Positions 47,283-58,257 of a stretch of DNA of 64,000 bases are shown here, one piece after another. The notes below the pieces were generated by a model. The model made no database searches. It saw nothing but the letters and a program-made list of their open reading frames with translations, and was not told the origin of the DNA. This DNA is from Termitomyces sp. T153 (lineage: Eukaryota > Basidiomycota > Agaricomycetes > Agaricales > Lyophyllaceae): assembly GCA_018296165.2 (NCBI GenBank), contig JACKQL020000036.1, forward strand, positions 372,001 to 436,000, written 5' to 3'. Numbering within the stretch: position 1 is the first letter of the stretch; every line of letters starts with the position of its first letter. Both the position numbers and the translations under genes were made by a program.

Positions 47283-49794
47283 CTAAACCGCCGACTTGTT
47301 TTCCGTGAACTGGTAGTTACAGTCTTCTCCGTCAATCGTCCACACGGCGCGTCCCATCACCTGTCGTTTAGGGCAACTGCGAATAAAATGTCCCTGCTCA
47401 CCACATAGGATGCACGCACCCTCCTTCTGTCGTTTCTCCTGCGTTTCCTCCGGCACATCGATCCACTGACTGTCCTGGATCCTGTTTGCGCATAGGGCTT
47501 TCTGATCATCGGCGGGGTCCGGGATGTCGTCGCAATCATCGGGGTTGGTGTCCAGGGGTACTGGGGTGTCATGGAGGTCGGTGGCGTTGAGCTGGGCGGG
47601 TGGTCGCTGCCCCGGGGGCCGGTTAGTGTTGGGGACTCCTCGGCCCAGGGGGAAGCGGGGTGCAGGGTTAGCAGGGTTAGCGGGGATTGAGGATCGGATG
47701 CCATTGGTTGCTCCGGCCTGCCAGTTGGTGTTACCGGATGTATTCCACCAGGTCCGGGGTGCCGTGTTTTTGCTGCGATCTTCCCAATAACATTGGTCGA
47801 CCTGGGTAACGAGTGCCTTGTATCCGTTGTAGGTGGTTTGTTTGGGCGCGAGGCAAAGGACGTCCTTGATCCGTTGGGGCAGAGCACGACGGAGGGCGAA
47901 CCAGAGGGCGTTGTAATTCCAGCCGGTCTTGTAGGCCTCTCGTTCAAATTGTACGATGAAGGTCGTGAAGCGTTTGTTGTCGCGCATGTGGAGGTTGAAG
48001 AGATTTTCCTCCGCCTCTGCTACAGTGTCAAAGACGCCAAACTTACTTGAGAACTCTTGAGTGAAAGCGAGCCAATGGGAGAGTACGGGATTGTTTGGGT
48101 TGAACCGGAGTAGCGTGGTGTAGTGGTCGAAGGCGATGCCCTGTAGGTATGATGCGGCGAAGGCCACTCGTGAGCTCTCAAGCTGAAAAGTGATGGGCTT
48201 AGCTTGAAACATAGTTAAACACTGGGTCAGGAAGATTTGCCACTTCTGAGGGTCGCGGCCGGTGAAGGGTTCGGGCTTCTGGATGTCGAGCTTTCCTTCC
48301 CGGGCCAGTGCGTCGCGGGTATCGTCCTGCAAATTTTGAGTTCAAGGTGGGGGTCTGGCGTTGTAGTAGTAGTAGTAGTTATTTCCGTTTCCGCGCTGGG
48401 GGGGAAAGCTGTCCATCGCCGGGCCCCATCCTCCCGGGGGTCCGCTATTGGGTGGTCCCCCACTGGGGTTTTGACCTACACTACCCGGGGCGGGTCCTGG
48501 GGCCCATCGAGGGAGAGGGGGTCCTCCGGGGTTTGGGGGTCCGAAATAGTTGACGTCGGTGGGGGGGTTAGGCATTGGGGTGGGCGGGGGACGAGAGGGG
48601 TTGATGGAAAAAGGGGGTCGGGGCGCCCCCAGGCCCAGGGGCTGTCGCGGGGGAACTGGGGCGTTGGGACGGGGCGGAGGGGCATTGCTACGAGGGGCGC
48701 GGAGATCGAAGTGGGGGGGTCGGTCTTGTTGGGGCCTGTTGCGTGGGGGGTGTTTGTTGGCGGGGTTGCCCGGCTCGTTGATATAGGAGAGGGTCCGGTT
48801 GTCGTCGTCGACGTGTAGGGGCGGTCGTTGGGAGCGGAGTTCGGGGATGGCGGGTTGGTCCCAGGTTCGGAAGGCGCTGGGCACTGAGCTGGCCCGGGGC
48901 CGGGCAGAGAGGGCCAGGGTGTGGGCGGCAGGTTGGTCGAACAACCCCCCCGCGGGGTTGAGGTTCCTCAAGATGCTGGAGGCTGCATTGAGTTCTTCCT
49001 GCTGGTGGGGAACGGAAGATGGGGCTTTGTTTCGTGTCCCGACGGGTTCCTCGCGTTGCACGTGGAAGGAGCAGGCGGGATCCAGAGGATCTTCGAAGGG
49101 GCGGGGGTTCAGGCTAGTGTGGATTTCTTTGACCAAGGCGCAGAGCTCGTTCCGTAAGTTGTCGTCGAGGCCCAGGGTGCCTTGCGTATTCTCCGGGAGG
49201 TTCCCTTGTAGGTAGCGTTTGTGGAAGTCAAGGAGTCGATCCACCCAGACCTCCAGGGTTGCGGAGGCGTCAGGGTAGCCTAGGTTGGTGAGGAGGGTGC
49301 GGGTACGCCTTGCGAATTCCACAGGGGACAGGCAGAGGAAGCGGAGGACTTTGTCACGTTGCTGGGCGTAGGCTTCGATCCTTTGCTGCCTAGGAGAGGG
49401 AGGGGTTTGAGCGGCAAATGGTGGGCGGAGGGGGGGAATAGTTATCCGTGGCCTCCGGAGGGACTGGGGCTGCAGCGGGGATTGGGTACGCATAGTAATG
49501 GGCGGGGGGGAGGTAGGCGGGGTTGGGGGGTGCTGTGGAGTATCCTCCGGGGTTGATACGGGGGTTGTTGCCATCGGCGTGGAATGCGGGAGGGCGGTGC
49601 CAGCCTGGGGGTATTCCCTGGCTGATGGAGGGGGCGTAGAACGCCTGGTTGGGGTCAGGGGTCCAGTGACGGGGCACGTATTGGTCCACGAAGGGACCCG
49701 GGTAGAATGGGGCGTAGGAATTTTCCAGTATGGGCCGGCCGTAGGCGTCGGTTGGGTAACCGACGGGGTTGTACGCGGGGTTAAACGCAGACAT
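47283..49794 (-). pseudogene. Element A gag (broken)
   Basis: Gag starts MSAFNPAYNPVG at 49794 with a Pro/Tyr-rich N-terminus. The frame shifts at the G7 run near 49427, continues as 49390 down to an in-frame TGA at 48342 (after YYYYYNARPPP), and resumes to 47283. The middle is a Pro-rich linker. The capsid-like part begins PEPFTGRDPQKWQIFLTQC and the nucleocapsid has CILCGEQGHFIRSC, a CCHC knuckle. The Tyr run is encoded by a GTA microsatellite at 48361-48378. The gag-like domain corresponds to the retrotransposon gag family of Ty3/gypsy elements. Confidence 0.88.
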
Positions 49795-49813
49795 CGAGAA
49801 CGGGGTAAGGAGG

Positions 49814-49826
49814 AGTCTTGATATTA
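49814..49826 (-). promoter_or_regulatory. Element A primer-binding site, self-primer type
   Basis: The sense strand reads TAATATCAAGACT directly adjoining the 5' LTR. The LTR holds its exact 13-nt complement at 50379-50391, 32 nt from TATATAAG (50416-50423). I see no match to a common tRNA 3' end in the first bases. Confidence 0.75.
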
Positions 49827-50825
49827 TGTCAGGTTCCACTGACGACAGGGGCTCAGTACACTGGCGAGTCCTTACTAGGCGGACGCGATGTCCTGCGCTT
49901 ATAACCAGGCATCCGGAGTTGGAGCGGAGGTGGGGAAAGCTTGCAAGGGGCCCCTAGGGAGAGCGGCCCGAGTAAGTCCTGAGTGATTCGGAGAGGTCTA
50001 AGACTGGAGGTACTGGTCGTTGACCCAGGGCGGGTGTCAGGGCTAGTTAGTGGGCGCACAAGTAGATTGCGGGGTAGGCGGGGGCTTCTCGGTTGATGAG
50101 GGGCGGGGTCGGAGCTGGACAGAGGGTTACCAGGGCTTGGTGGGTTCCAGGGCCAAGCGGGTAGCGAGGTCTGGAGTTGTCGTTAAGAATGTTCAGGTCG
50201 TGGCGTGTGCGCGGAGTTCATACTGACGTAGGGAGCAAGGGAACTTCAGAGGAACAAAGGAAATATGTACAGTCAAGACGAGACGGAGACGAGACGAGAC
50301 TGAGAAAAGATAGATTCGAAGCCTAGAAACAGAAATAGAGACGAGACAAGAGACAAAACATAGGAAACCGGTAAAATGTAATATCAAGACTAAAGTTCAA
50401 GGAGTTATTCTATGGCTTATATACTGACTACTGGGTGCCTCCAAGGCGGCGGATATGATGGTGGGGGTTGACGGAGCTGTGCTGAGTCGACGGGTGTTGG
50501 GTACAATCCAAGGTTGGGCCGCGGCAGTATTCTGATGGGATCAGTTGGGGGCGCAGCCGCTCCGGGGACGTTGTGACACTCCGGGACGGGTCAGGTAAAC
50601 TAGGGTAGGGGGTCGGGGACGTATGACGTGGCCAGGAACGGTGGGGGAAGGTTTCAAGGGGGTGTCGATGGCTACGGAGAGGGAGTTGCCGTCGGGGTTT
50701 GCCGGAGAAGCGTCAGAGTTGTCCAGTGTGAGCGTTAAAAGTGTGGGCGGGGTTCCGGGGAATTAGGCGGGGAATCGGGAGGGGTTGGGGGCAGTGTCTA
50801 GGGAGCTAGGGAGCGGGTCGTGACA
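49827..50825 (-). repeat. Element A 5' LTR
   Basis: 999 bp, TGTCAGG...GTGACA. It carries the promoter box TATATAAG (50416-50423) and the predicted transcript start near 50391, so U3 is about 434 bp and R-U5 about 565 bp. Confidence 0.93.
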
Positions 50826-50830
50826 GTTGC

Positions 50831-53705
50831 GCTCCAAAGTATTGTGTTTAGGGATGGGTGTTCTCGGGTGGTGTTTTGGTGTGCTCCGGAGTATTGTTGA
50901 CAAGGGGGTGGGGTTTGGCGTAGCCAGTCTCAATGAGTTCTTCTGGTCTGGAGTTGAGGTTTGTGAGTTCTAGGCCATTTACGTGATCTTGCTCTCTATT
51001 CCTAGGCCAAGGGTAAGTCCAGAGACGGTTAGAGAAGTCTTACATAGTTCTGTCATTCTCTAAAACTTGAGGTGCTGCCTGGGTTGAATTGGTGGAGGCC
51101 TTTTTTTGGCGGAGGCAGCATGGGGTTTGGTTGATGACTGTCTCATCCTAGCAGAGGTGCTCTGGGGTGAGGGGGAGTTTTGGAGCTGTTGTCCCATGGG
51201 TTATTCCTCTTGGGGTAGGTAGTTCTTTTGGGGGAGCTGTGTTGGGGGACCATATTGAGGGCCTAAGGGTTACTGGTTTATTGGCAGAGTGTGTGGGGCC
51301 AGTGCTACAAAGGCAGTGCAGGGTTTGGGGTTATGGGGTTTGGTGGTCTTTTGTCCCTTCCTAGGGCGGAGCCAGTAATGGGGTGGTGCAAGGGTTGGTG
51401 GAGTGTTGGCCTTGCTGGCGGAGCTCTTTTATACTTGGCAGATTGGGGCAGGGTTAGTTCGGGGTGAGCTCAGGGCCTCAGTTGGCAGTTTTTGCCCTTT
51501 CCCAGGGTGGAGCTGGCAGCAGAGGTGGTGGGAGGTTGGCAAAGTGTTGACTTTACTGGTGGAGCTCTCTTGGTTTTGGTGGGGATGGGGCAGGATTGGT
51601 CCATGCAGGTTCAGGGTGTTGTTTCTTACATTTGTGCTCCAGAGCAGTCCAGAAGTTGCTATGAATGGGGGTGGGGTAGGTCTTGGCACTGTAGGGTGGT
51701 CAACTAAGTTTCTGATCAGGGAAAGGTGTTGCTTCTTTAGAAGGCATCAGTGGTTCCTTAATTATCAGGGTGGAGTCAGAGGGGCTGCCTCATCATTCTG
51801 GGCATCTGGATCAATCTCTGTTGGTGTGGTTAGATTTTGCTAGGAGTGTTGCAGAATTTGGGGGGGGGGGGGTCCTGGAGTTTATTCTCTTGTTGGAGAA
51901 GCATTTTGTTGGGGGAGGAGAGCAGTATTGTGGCAGGTCTAGGGCTCCATGGGCAGGTTGCGCCATGTGATGCCCTTGCTGAGGGGGTGGCACTTTCTTC
52001 AATGTCAAGTTGTCATTGGAAGGCTGCAGCCTCCTTCCAATATTGATTTGGGATGAGTAGCAATAGGAGAAAAACTAATCACTTCTTATGGGAAGCATCA
52101 GCAATTTTAGAGCACTCTGGAGAAACTACTTCATATGGGGTTTGTTTCTGGGTGCTCTAGTGATGTGGTTCCAGTTTGTTAGATGTCTCCCAGTATACGA
52201 GTGGGGTTTTGCAGAGTTGTTATCCAGCGATTTGTGATTGTGGGGTGGGTGCTGCAGAGCATCGTCATTTTGGTTGGTGTTGTAGTTCCCCTGGGTTGGA
52301 TGTCGGAGTTGGGGCAGGGGCTCTGGAGTTGTTTTGCCAGGGTCCAGAGTTGCATGGGGGGCTTTGGAGTGGCTCAGAGGGGTTGGTCAGGGCAGCCTTG
52401 ACCTGGCACGGCATTATTTGAACCATCGAGCTCACTTGAGTTGCTTAGCAGGCAAGCCCTCCAGAAATGTTGGAGTGTATGTTCTTTATTGTTGGGGGGT
52501 TTTTGGAGCTTGAGAGGGTTGATCAATGGTTTTGGGGATGATGGTGGGGCTTCCCCCTCCCTTATGTGAACTATGTCAGTGAGTTCAGAGTATTCTGGGG
52601 AACTACTTCATGTGGAATCCTCTTTTCCCTATAGTTCATTCTGACAGGGCAACTCCGATGCTGGGGTTTTTTTGCTGGAGGTGGCATAGTTTGGTGGCAG
52701 AGTTCTTATCTGATGGCAGTGTGCAGAGGGGGTTGCCACTGAGTGTTTTTAATGTCAGAGGTTCCAGATCAAATGGGGGAAGTTGTCAACATAGTGGGCA
52801 AGAGTTCCAGAGTAGTCGTGGGGGTGCCCAGAGTGGTTCCTTATTGCAAGTCGGGGCATTGTGATTCATCTGGGTAGCTTTGTGGAGGTCAAGGGGGTGC
52901 TTTTGGAGTGTGTTCTCAAGTTGGCAGGCAGAGGTGCAAGTTCCTTCCTTTCCTGGCCACCTTAGGACTTGGAAATTCCTTGATCTTGTTCTGGAGTTGT
53001 TGGAGGCATTAGGGTCCTTCCAATTGTTGGGTGGGGGTAATGGCCAAGTCAACCAGGGGGTCCTAATTGACTCTGGAGGTGGTTTCTGGGGTTGGGCATA
53101 GCGTTGGTCTCGAGATCTTGCTCTGTTGTCAGTGGGGTTACTAGCTTGAGCTTGATTCCAATGATGGCAGAGCTAGTGTGGGAGGGTGGAATTTCTTGGA
53201 GGTGGGTGTGGGCAAGTGTTGGATGGTCTGCTGGTGCAGTAGTGGAGTCCTACTATTGGGTTACAATGCTGTCAGGGACTCACTGGGTTCATCCTGACAG
53301 CTTGCAGAGTTGCCTGTGAGTTGGTGGACCCAAAGACAGGCTTCAGGAAAGTGCATTCTCAGTGGTCTCATCATTGCTCTGGCAGGGTTGGCAATTTTCT
53401 TCATGCAATGGGTGATTTTTTGTGGTGGGTTTGTGTTATTGTAGTTGGGGGAGTGGGGGTGTGGTGCCACAGAAGTTTGTTGATCATTGGGTTGAATTAT
53501 CACTGGGGTTTAGCATGCTGCTTCTGGTGATGTCGGAGTTGACCTTTGTGGGGGGAGTGGAGCTGGTGGAGAGGGTGGGGGAAGGGTGGGAGGTGGTCTG
53601 CAGGAGTGGTGTAGGGTTGGGTGTGGGTAGGGAGGGTGTCCATAGAGAGAGCTATTGTATGGGTGTAACTGGAGTGGAAGGGACATTTGGTGTCAGGTCC
53701 GCAAC
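50831..53705 (-). other. Element C interior, right part, no coding capacity
   Basis: CpG-depleted DNA with G-rich strand. It aligns by eye with element B's interior (for example 52600-52720 with 39930-40030; 53330-53420 with 40370-40450). Frames are short and broken. A poly-G run of 10 lies at 51861-51870. Confidence 0.65.
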
Positions 53706-53822
53706 TCAATGTGCCTTGGCAAATTGGGCAGGGCCATAGGAATCATAAGGGTTTCCAGGCATGGGTCGACCATAGATATCAGAAGTGTTTGGCAAACGTG
53801 TGTGTGGAGCTGGTGTGGACAT
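53706..53822 (-). CDS. Gag N-terminal stub of element C (38 aa)
   Basis: The frame starts MSTPAPHTRLPN and ends PYDSYGPAQFAKAH, homologous to the stub of element B and stopping at the same position although the two elements have otherwise diverged. It is the only gag remnant of element C. Confidence 0.5.
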   Translation of the reverse strand: MSTPAPHTRLPNTSDIYGRPMPGNPYDSYGPAQFAKAH

Positions 53823-53841
53823 CACAAATGGGGTAAGGTAG

Positions 53842-53854
53842 AGGCTTGATATTA
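53842..53854 (-). promoter_or_regulatory. Element C primer-binding site, one mismatch
   Basis: The sense strand reads TAATATCAAGCCT next to the 5' LTR, one base off the A and B version. The complement box lies at 54511-54522, 32 nt from TATATAAG (54547-54554). Confidence 0.65.
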
Positions 53855-55000
53855 TGTCAGGTTCTGCTGACCATGGGGGCTCAGCTACACTGGGCAAGTC
53901 CTTACCAGGCAGACGTGATTCTCTGCACTGACAACTGGGCATTCAGAAGTGTCCCAAAACACTGGGGACTTGTGAGGATAGTTGGTGGAGATTGATTCAA
54001 GCAAGTCCGGGGATGTCTGGAGGAGTAGGGGACAAGCTGTGGGAAGGGGGACAGGCTTGGCAGGGTTCAGGCATAAGTCCATATGCAAGTATTGCAGATA
54101 TGGAGGAGTTGGAGGCTATGTGAGTGATGGAAGCAGAGCTAGAGTTTGATGGGGGATCAATGGGGGTGGATAGAGTTTGGAGCCGAGTGTGTAGTGGGGT
54201 CCAGAGTTGGTTAAAGAGTGTTGGGGATTCATAATCATAATTGTGGGTTTGTGAAGGCATTAAAGGTTGGGAAAGATAGGAACACAATGGATGGACAGAT
54301 CAAACAAGATGAGATGGAGTCGAATGAAATGAGATGGAGTCAAGACAAGATGGAGACAAGAACAAGAATAGATTCAGGCAGAGATACAAAACAATAACAA
54401 AAATGATAATGGAATAGAGACAAGACAAGACTGGGAGACTGAGAGTAAGAAAATGGGACATGGGCACGAAACATGGGAGAGAAACAATCAGACCATAGGT
54501 AACATTAAGCAATATCAAGACTAGAGTATGAAGAGCTACTCTACGTCTTATATACTGACTACTAGAGAGCTCAGGGGGATGTCAGCTGTGGCGGCGGGGC
54601 TTGGTGGAGCTTGACAGAGTCAACAGGTGTCAGTTACAATCAGAGGGCGGGCCGCATTGATATGTTGATGGGATCAATTGGTGATGCAGGCCATTCCAAG
54701 GTCATTGTGATACTTCAAAGTAAGTCGGAGGAACCAGAGTGTCGAGCTGATGACATGTAACAGGGTCAGGCATGGCAGGGGAATGGTCCCAGGGGCTCAG
54801 GAGATCCAGGGGAAGCGTTGCTGACTGCGGGGAAGACGTCGGGGTTGGCCAGGGGGCCATCAGAGTTAGCCAAAGATGCGTTGGAGTTAGCCGGAGTAGG
54901 TGCAGAGCACTGTGGAAGTTCAGCAAGGTGTCAGGGGAGGTTCTGGGGGGGCGGGGGGTCATTGGATGATGTGCGGGGGTCCAGGGAATGGGTCATGACA
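53855..55000 (-). repeat. Element C 5' LTR
   Basis: 1146 bp, TGTCAGG...ATGACA, the same length as its partner. Promoter box at 54547-54554. Confidence 0.9.
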
Positions 55001-55165
55001 GGTCTGATGACTATGAAGGGCTGACTACTTCTATCTGGAGAGTGCAGGGACTCAGCAGCTGGTCAGTTGGTAATGCTAGAGATGATGCTGTTCCTATGAC
55101 TAGGGCCAGATAGAGTCAGAGTTACCTATCAGGACTACCTAACAGGGTTGTCCCCCTACAAAAGC

Positions 55166-56786
55166 CTTACTCACCTTCCTGTGGACAGTCTCATCTACAC
55201 TTGTGTAGAACTGAAGTATCAAGTCAATGCCTGCATAGCAATGGGAAGTGACATCATGAGTGAGCTCAGTGGTCATGAGACCACTTTGGATAGATGCTGG
55301 TGATCCTGTCTCCACATATGGAAAGCTTAGTCAGCAGATAAGTAGGTAGGTCAACAAGATAGCTGTTAAAAAAAGTTTGACCCAATGTCTTATTTTATTT
55401 TTGGAGACCCCTTAACTAGAGTTGCTTACAGTCAGACACATGGATAGGCCGGGAGGTCACTGCTATTGTTAGGCCTGAGGACATTCTGTCTAGCTGAATA
55501 ATTTTGGAGGGCCATTCAGGTTGCATTCAGGAAGAAATATAGACAACAGTTGTAGAATACAGTTAACCATATTGGTCATCTTCATGGACTCAATTCAGCA
55601 AACTATAGACTACTTTTGTCTTGCATAGATCATGGGCACCAGCAACAAATTACAAATTCCATCATTCAGGGGGGTTTCCATCAAGACTATGTAGGGTGCT
55701 CAATTCTTCATTTGCTCAGCTCACATTTTTTTGATGCTGCAGAAATTCAGAAATTTCTGCAAACTGCAAACAAAAAATTGAGCATGCTTAAGTACCAGTT
55801 CAGAAGGAGTTCACAATTTTCATTTGATGACTTTTCACTAGCCTGGTTTGAAACTGCTGTCTTTACTGATGAGATCATGATAATAGTCATTGTCCACAAC
55901 AAGAACATGGTCCATATTGTCCTCCGTATATATTGCAGTACATGGCATGGGATTCATTGGTTATGAGACATACCATGTTAACATTTTAGATCAAATTATA
56001 ATTTTAACACCAGAAATTTTTATCATTTTATATAGTTTCAGAGTGACTACAATTGATGTCTGACCAGTCTGATATAAGGAAAGCCATATCATGAGCACAT
56101 TATCTTAGATTGACATGGTCAAGCCATATATATATCATCATGGTAATCATATCACTTGGATGTATAATATCTTGTGCGGAATGTGTTTAGAAAATTCAAT
56201 AGTGCTCACTGGATGTATACTTGGAAAATTATGTCTTCAGCTTGCCTTTGACATATATTTCAAAAGTAATAATATGGTTCGAAATAATTTGAGTGTCCTC
56301 AGATGCAAACTACTCAAATATTTTCACAACATTCCTGGAATAACCTGGACATTATATGGGTACCTCCGCATATATCGCACATATATTCCTATAGTCTCCG
56401 GCTTTGTATGATTTTGGATCCTTCATAGAGTTCACTTGCAATTTGATGTCGGTCCCGAATGGATTGACAAATTTTGCTGGACCCCTCTCTTTGTGATTAA
56501 CCATCTGGGAAGCTATCTTTCTTCATGTCGGCGGTCGATATCATTGATATTCTCTTGGACTAAGTTACATCTAATTACATGATCTCTGAGAACTAGACGG
56601 GTTCGGCAGGCGGTCCCTTGACTGAGTTCGGCAGGCGGTACTTGAATTTCTCTCGACCGACTGCAACTGAACTGAACGATTAAGCACCCCTACTTACGTA
56701 GACAACACGCCTTTAACACGCAATCATTGCAACCGGCGCTGAGTAGGTGCACAACAGACATCGGGTTCAGCAAAGGATACTCAGCA
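55166..56786. other. Repeat-derived/intergenic, nothing recognised
   Basis: AT-rich, CpG-poor to about 56400 with a few 70-116 codon frames (for example 55616-55966) that show no domain. From about 56440 the base composition becomes host-like. A 14-bp direct repeat GTTCGGCAGGCGGT occurs at 56601-56614 and 56626-56639, in the presumed promoter of the next gene. Confidence 0.45.
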
Positions 56787-57803
56787 ATGAGCTCTTTAAA
56801 TCATTCCCAACGTTCGCGTTTCATTGACGATCTTGTATACCTAGTCCTCGAAAGCTCCGACCACTGGTGGCCTGGAGATCTCGTACGGCTCGCTCAGGTC
56901 TCCTCTGCATGGTTAGGACCTGTGAGGCGAAGATTGTTTGCCTTCCCCATCCTTCATTCTTTCCGAGCGTCTACAAGACTCGCCCGTACCCTTTCCGACA
57001 ATCCTTCATTGCTTCCCCTTGTCAAGGGTGTTGAACTGCAACCAATGCCAGTGGATGGTAGACACGTTCATTCTCAAGACATATCTAGCCTGAATATGAT
57101 TCTTGGCCTTGATGGCTTGCAACACATCACCCTCGGCGGCCTTCTCTCTATCAGAGCGGAACGATTTCTGCACCGAGTCACAGACGCCCACTCTGTCTTA
57201 AACCTTCATATTGATGGTAGCTTGATGGCTGATTCCATCTCCCTTGCCGACTGCCCTTCCTTGGATTGGGACGAGTCAATATCATTCCAGTTTTGTAATC
57301 TGAAGACCCTTCACCTCAACGACATTGAAATCACTATCTCCCACCCGTCCATTCCGTATCAATTGTCGCTTTCCGAACTGCAGTTTGACCATGTCACTTT
57401 CATCCGAGGTTACGTCACTCAGTTGCTACAAGAGACTTCATCCATTCGACGCTTGTGTATGAAGTCCGCGCAGACCTCAGAAGTCGATGAACAAATCAGA
57501 TGTGTTCTCGATTCCTGCGCAGTTGAGATATTGGAGGTCGAGGTGGACGTGGAAGGGCCATTTGAACATCCTATATTCAACAACCCCTCTCCTTTCCTGC
57601 GAAGTCTGCGTCTCAGCGGTATTCATGCTGATACCGACACCCTAACTTCTATAGGCACACACTGCCAAAATTTGGAGAATCTAGCTATCTCTGGCCGAAT
57701 GTCCGTAGTCATCCCAAGCGAATGGGCTTCGTTTATCGCAAATGCGAATCTCTCTCATTTACGTAGCCTTGAGCTGCCATGGGTTACGCAATTACATCCA
57801 TGA
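56787..57803 (+). CDS. F-box-like / LRR-type protein, single exon
   Basis: An uninterrupted frame of 338 aa from MSSLNHSQRS; an in-frame upstream ATG at 56727 would add 20 residues. Residues 10-55 (IDDLVYLVLESSDHWWPGDL, LAQVSSAWLGPVRRRLF) match the degenerate F-box typical of the expanded F-box families of Agaricomycetes. The rest alternates Leu-rich strands such as LQHITLGGLLSIRAERFL and LSELQFDHVTFIRGYV, like irregular LRRs. Such proteins recruit substrates to SCF ubiquitin ligases; the target is unknown. No intron is needed. It is the first host gene to the right of the nest. Confidence 0.75.
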   Translation: MSSLNHSQRSRFIDDLVYLVLESSDHWWPGDLVRLAQVSSAWLGPVRRRLFAFPILHSFRASTRLARTLSDNPSLLPLVKGVELQPMPVDGRHVHSQDISSLNMILGLDGLQHITLGGLLSIRAERFLHRVTDAHSVLNLHIDGSLMADSISLADCPSLDWDESISFQFCNLKTLHLNDIEITISHPSIPYQLSLSELQFDHVTFIRGYVTQLLQETSSIRRLCMKSAQTSEVDEQIRCVLDSCAVEILEVEVDVEGPFEHPIFNNPSPFLRSLRLSGIHADTDTLTSIGTHCQNLENLAISGRMSVVIPSEWASFIANANLSHLRSLELPWVTQLHP

Positions 57804-58257
57804 GGGATAAAGTTGTCCTGCTGCCGATTTTCTTTTACAAGCTGTTGCTTTCCGCGATCATCTGAAGGATCCCAGATCTCATAAATCGAGACGCTTTATA
57901 CGCCCTTTTGCGAGTTTCAGACATTATGATAACCTGTGCAGTTTTATCATTGTAACATACTGTCTTGTACCAACATGTACATAATCTTATAATCTTTTTG
58001 GATCTGACGTGACATGAACAAATAGGAATTTGATGGGCAAGGAACTACCTTGGTCTACCCACCGACTCATCTTCATTTTTTTATTCCACCGCCAGAAGCC
58101 ACCGCGCTACCCGTAGGAGACAGAACTGGGCAGAGTACCAGGCTTGCGCTGTGCTTTGCTTCGCCGGTGTTCCTCTCTTGTTCGCGATTCGTTCGCAGTA
58201 ATTCATTCTTTCGAAGTGACATTCATTGATTTATCGATTGGCTCATGCGCCCTGCCA
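57804..58257. other. Intergenic between F-box-like gene and hydrolase
   Basis: 454 bp, terminator of the F-box gene and leader of the hydrolase gene. An upstream in-frame ATG at 58144 exists. No other feature is visible. Confidence 0.4.

Larger units (their letters stand above)
33969..50825 (-). mobile_element. Element A: Ty3/gypsy chromovirus (TSD GTTGC)
   Basis: The 999-bp LTRs 33969-34967 and 49827-50825 start TGTCAGG, end TGACA and are flanked by GTTGC at 33964-33968 and 50826-50830. The interior without element B is about 8.8 kb. It codes on the minus strand for gag, a double aspartic protease, RT, RNase H, integrase and a C-terminal chromodomain. On the plus strand it carries a spliced accessory gene interrupted by element B. 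It is rich in CpG, unlike element C around it. Both gag-pol and the accessory frame carry stops, so this copy is inactive but young. Confidence 0.95.
31771..55000 (-). mobile_element. Element C: non-autonomous LTR retrotransposon hosting element A (TSD GGTCT)
   Basis: Two 1146-bp LTRs, 31771-32916 and 53855-55000, are flanked by GGTCT at 31766-31770 and 55001-55005. The interior, minus the nested element A, is 32917-33968 plus 50831-53854, about 4.1 kb, and lacks any gag-pol beyond a 38-codon stub. It resembles element B's interior in many blocks but with CG changed to TG or CA. The polypurine tract (minus strand AAAGGGGGGGTGA) abuts the left LTR, which fixes minus orientation. Confidence 0.9.
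31438..55160 (-). mobile_element. Element D2: outermost shell of the nest (TSD AAAGC)
   Basis: The left part 31438-31770 begins TGTAAGGGGACAA and the right part 55006-55160 ends TTGTCCCCCTACA, near-perfect inverted termini. AAAGC flanks both sides (31433-31437 and 55161-55165). With element C removed it is about 488 bp and matches D1 at 11004-12136, which shows the uninterrupted sequence at C's insertion point. It carries the same minus-strand TATATAAG and adjoining hairpin as D1. Confidence 0.85.

Noticed and set aside
48237..48818. 193-codon plus-strand frame opposite gag
   Set aside because: GC-rich antisense shadow of the Pro-rich gag linker; no intron plan and no homologue in B.
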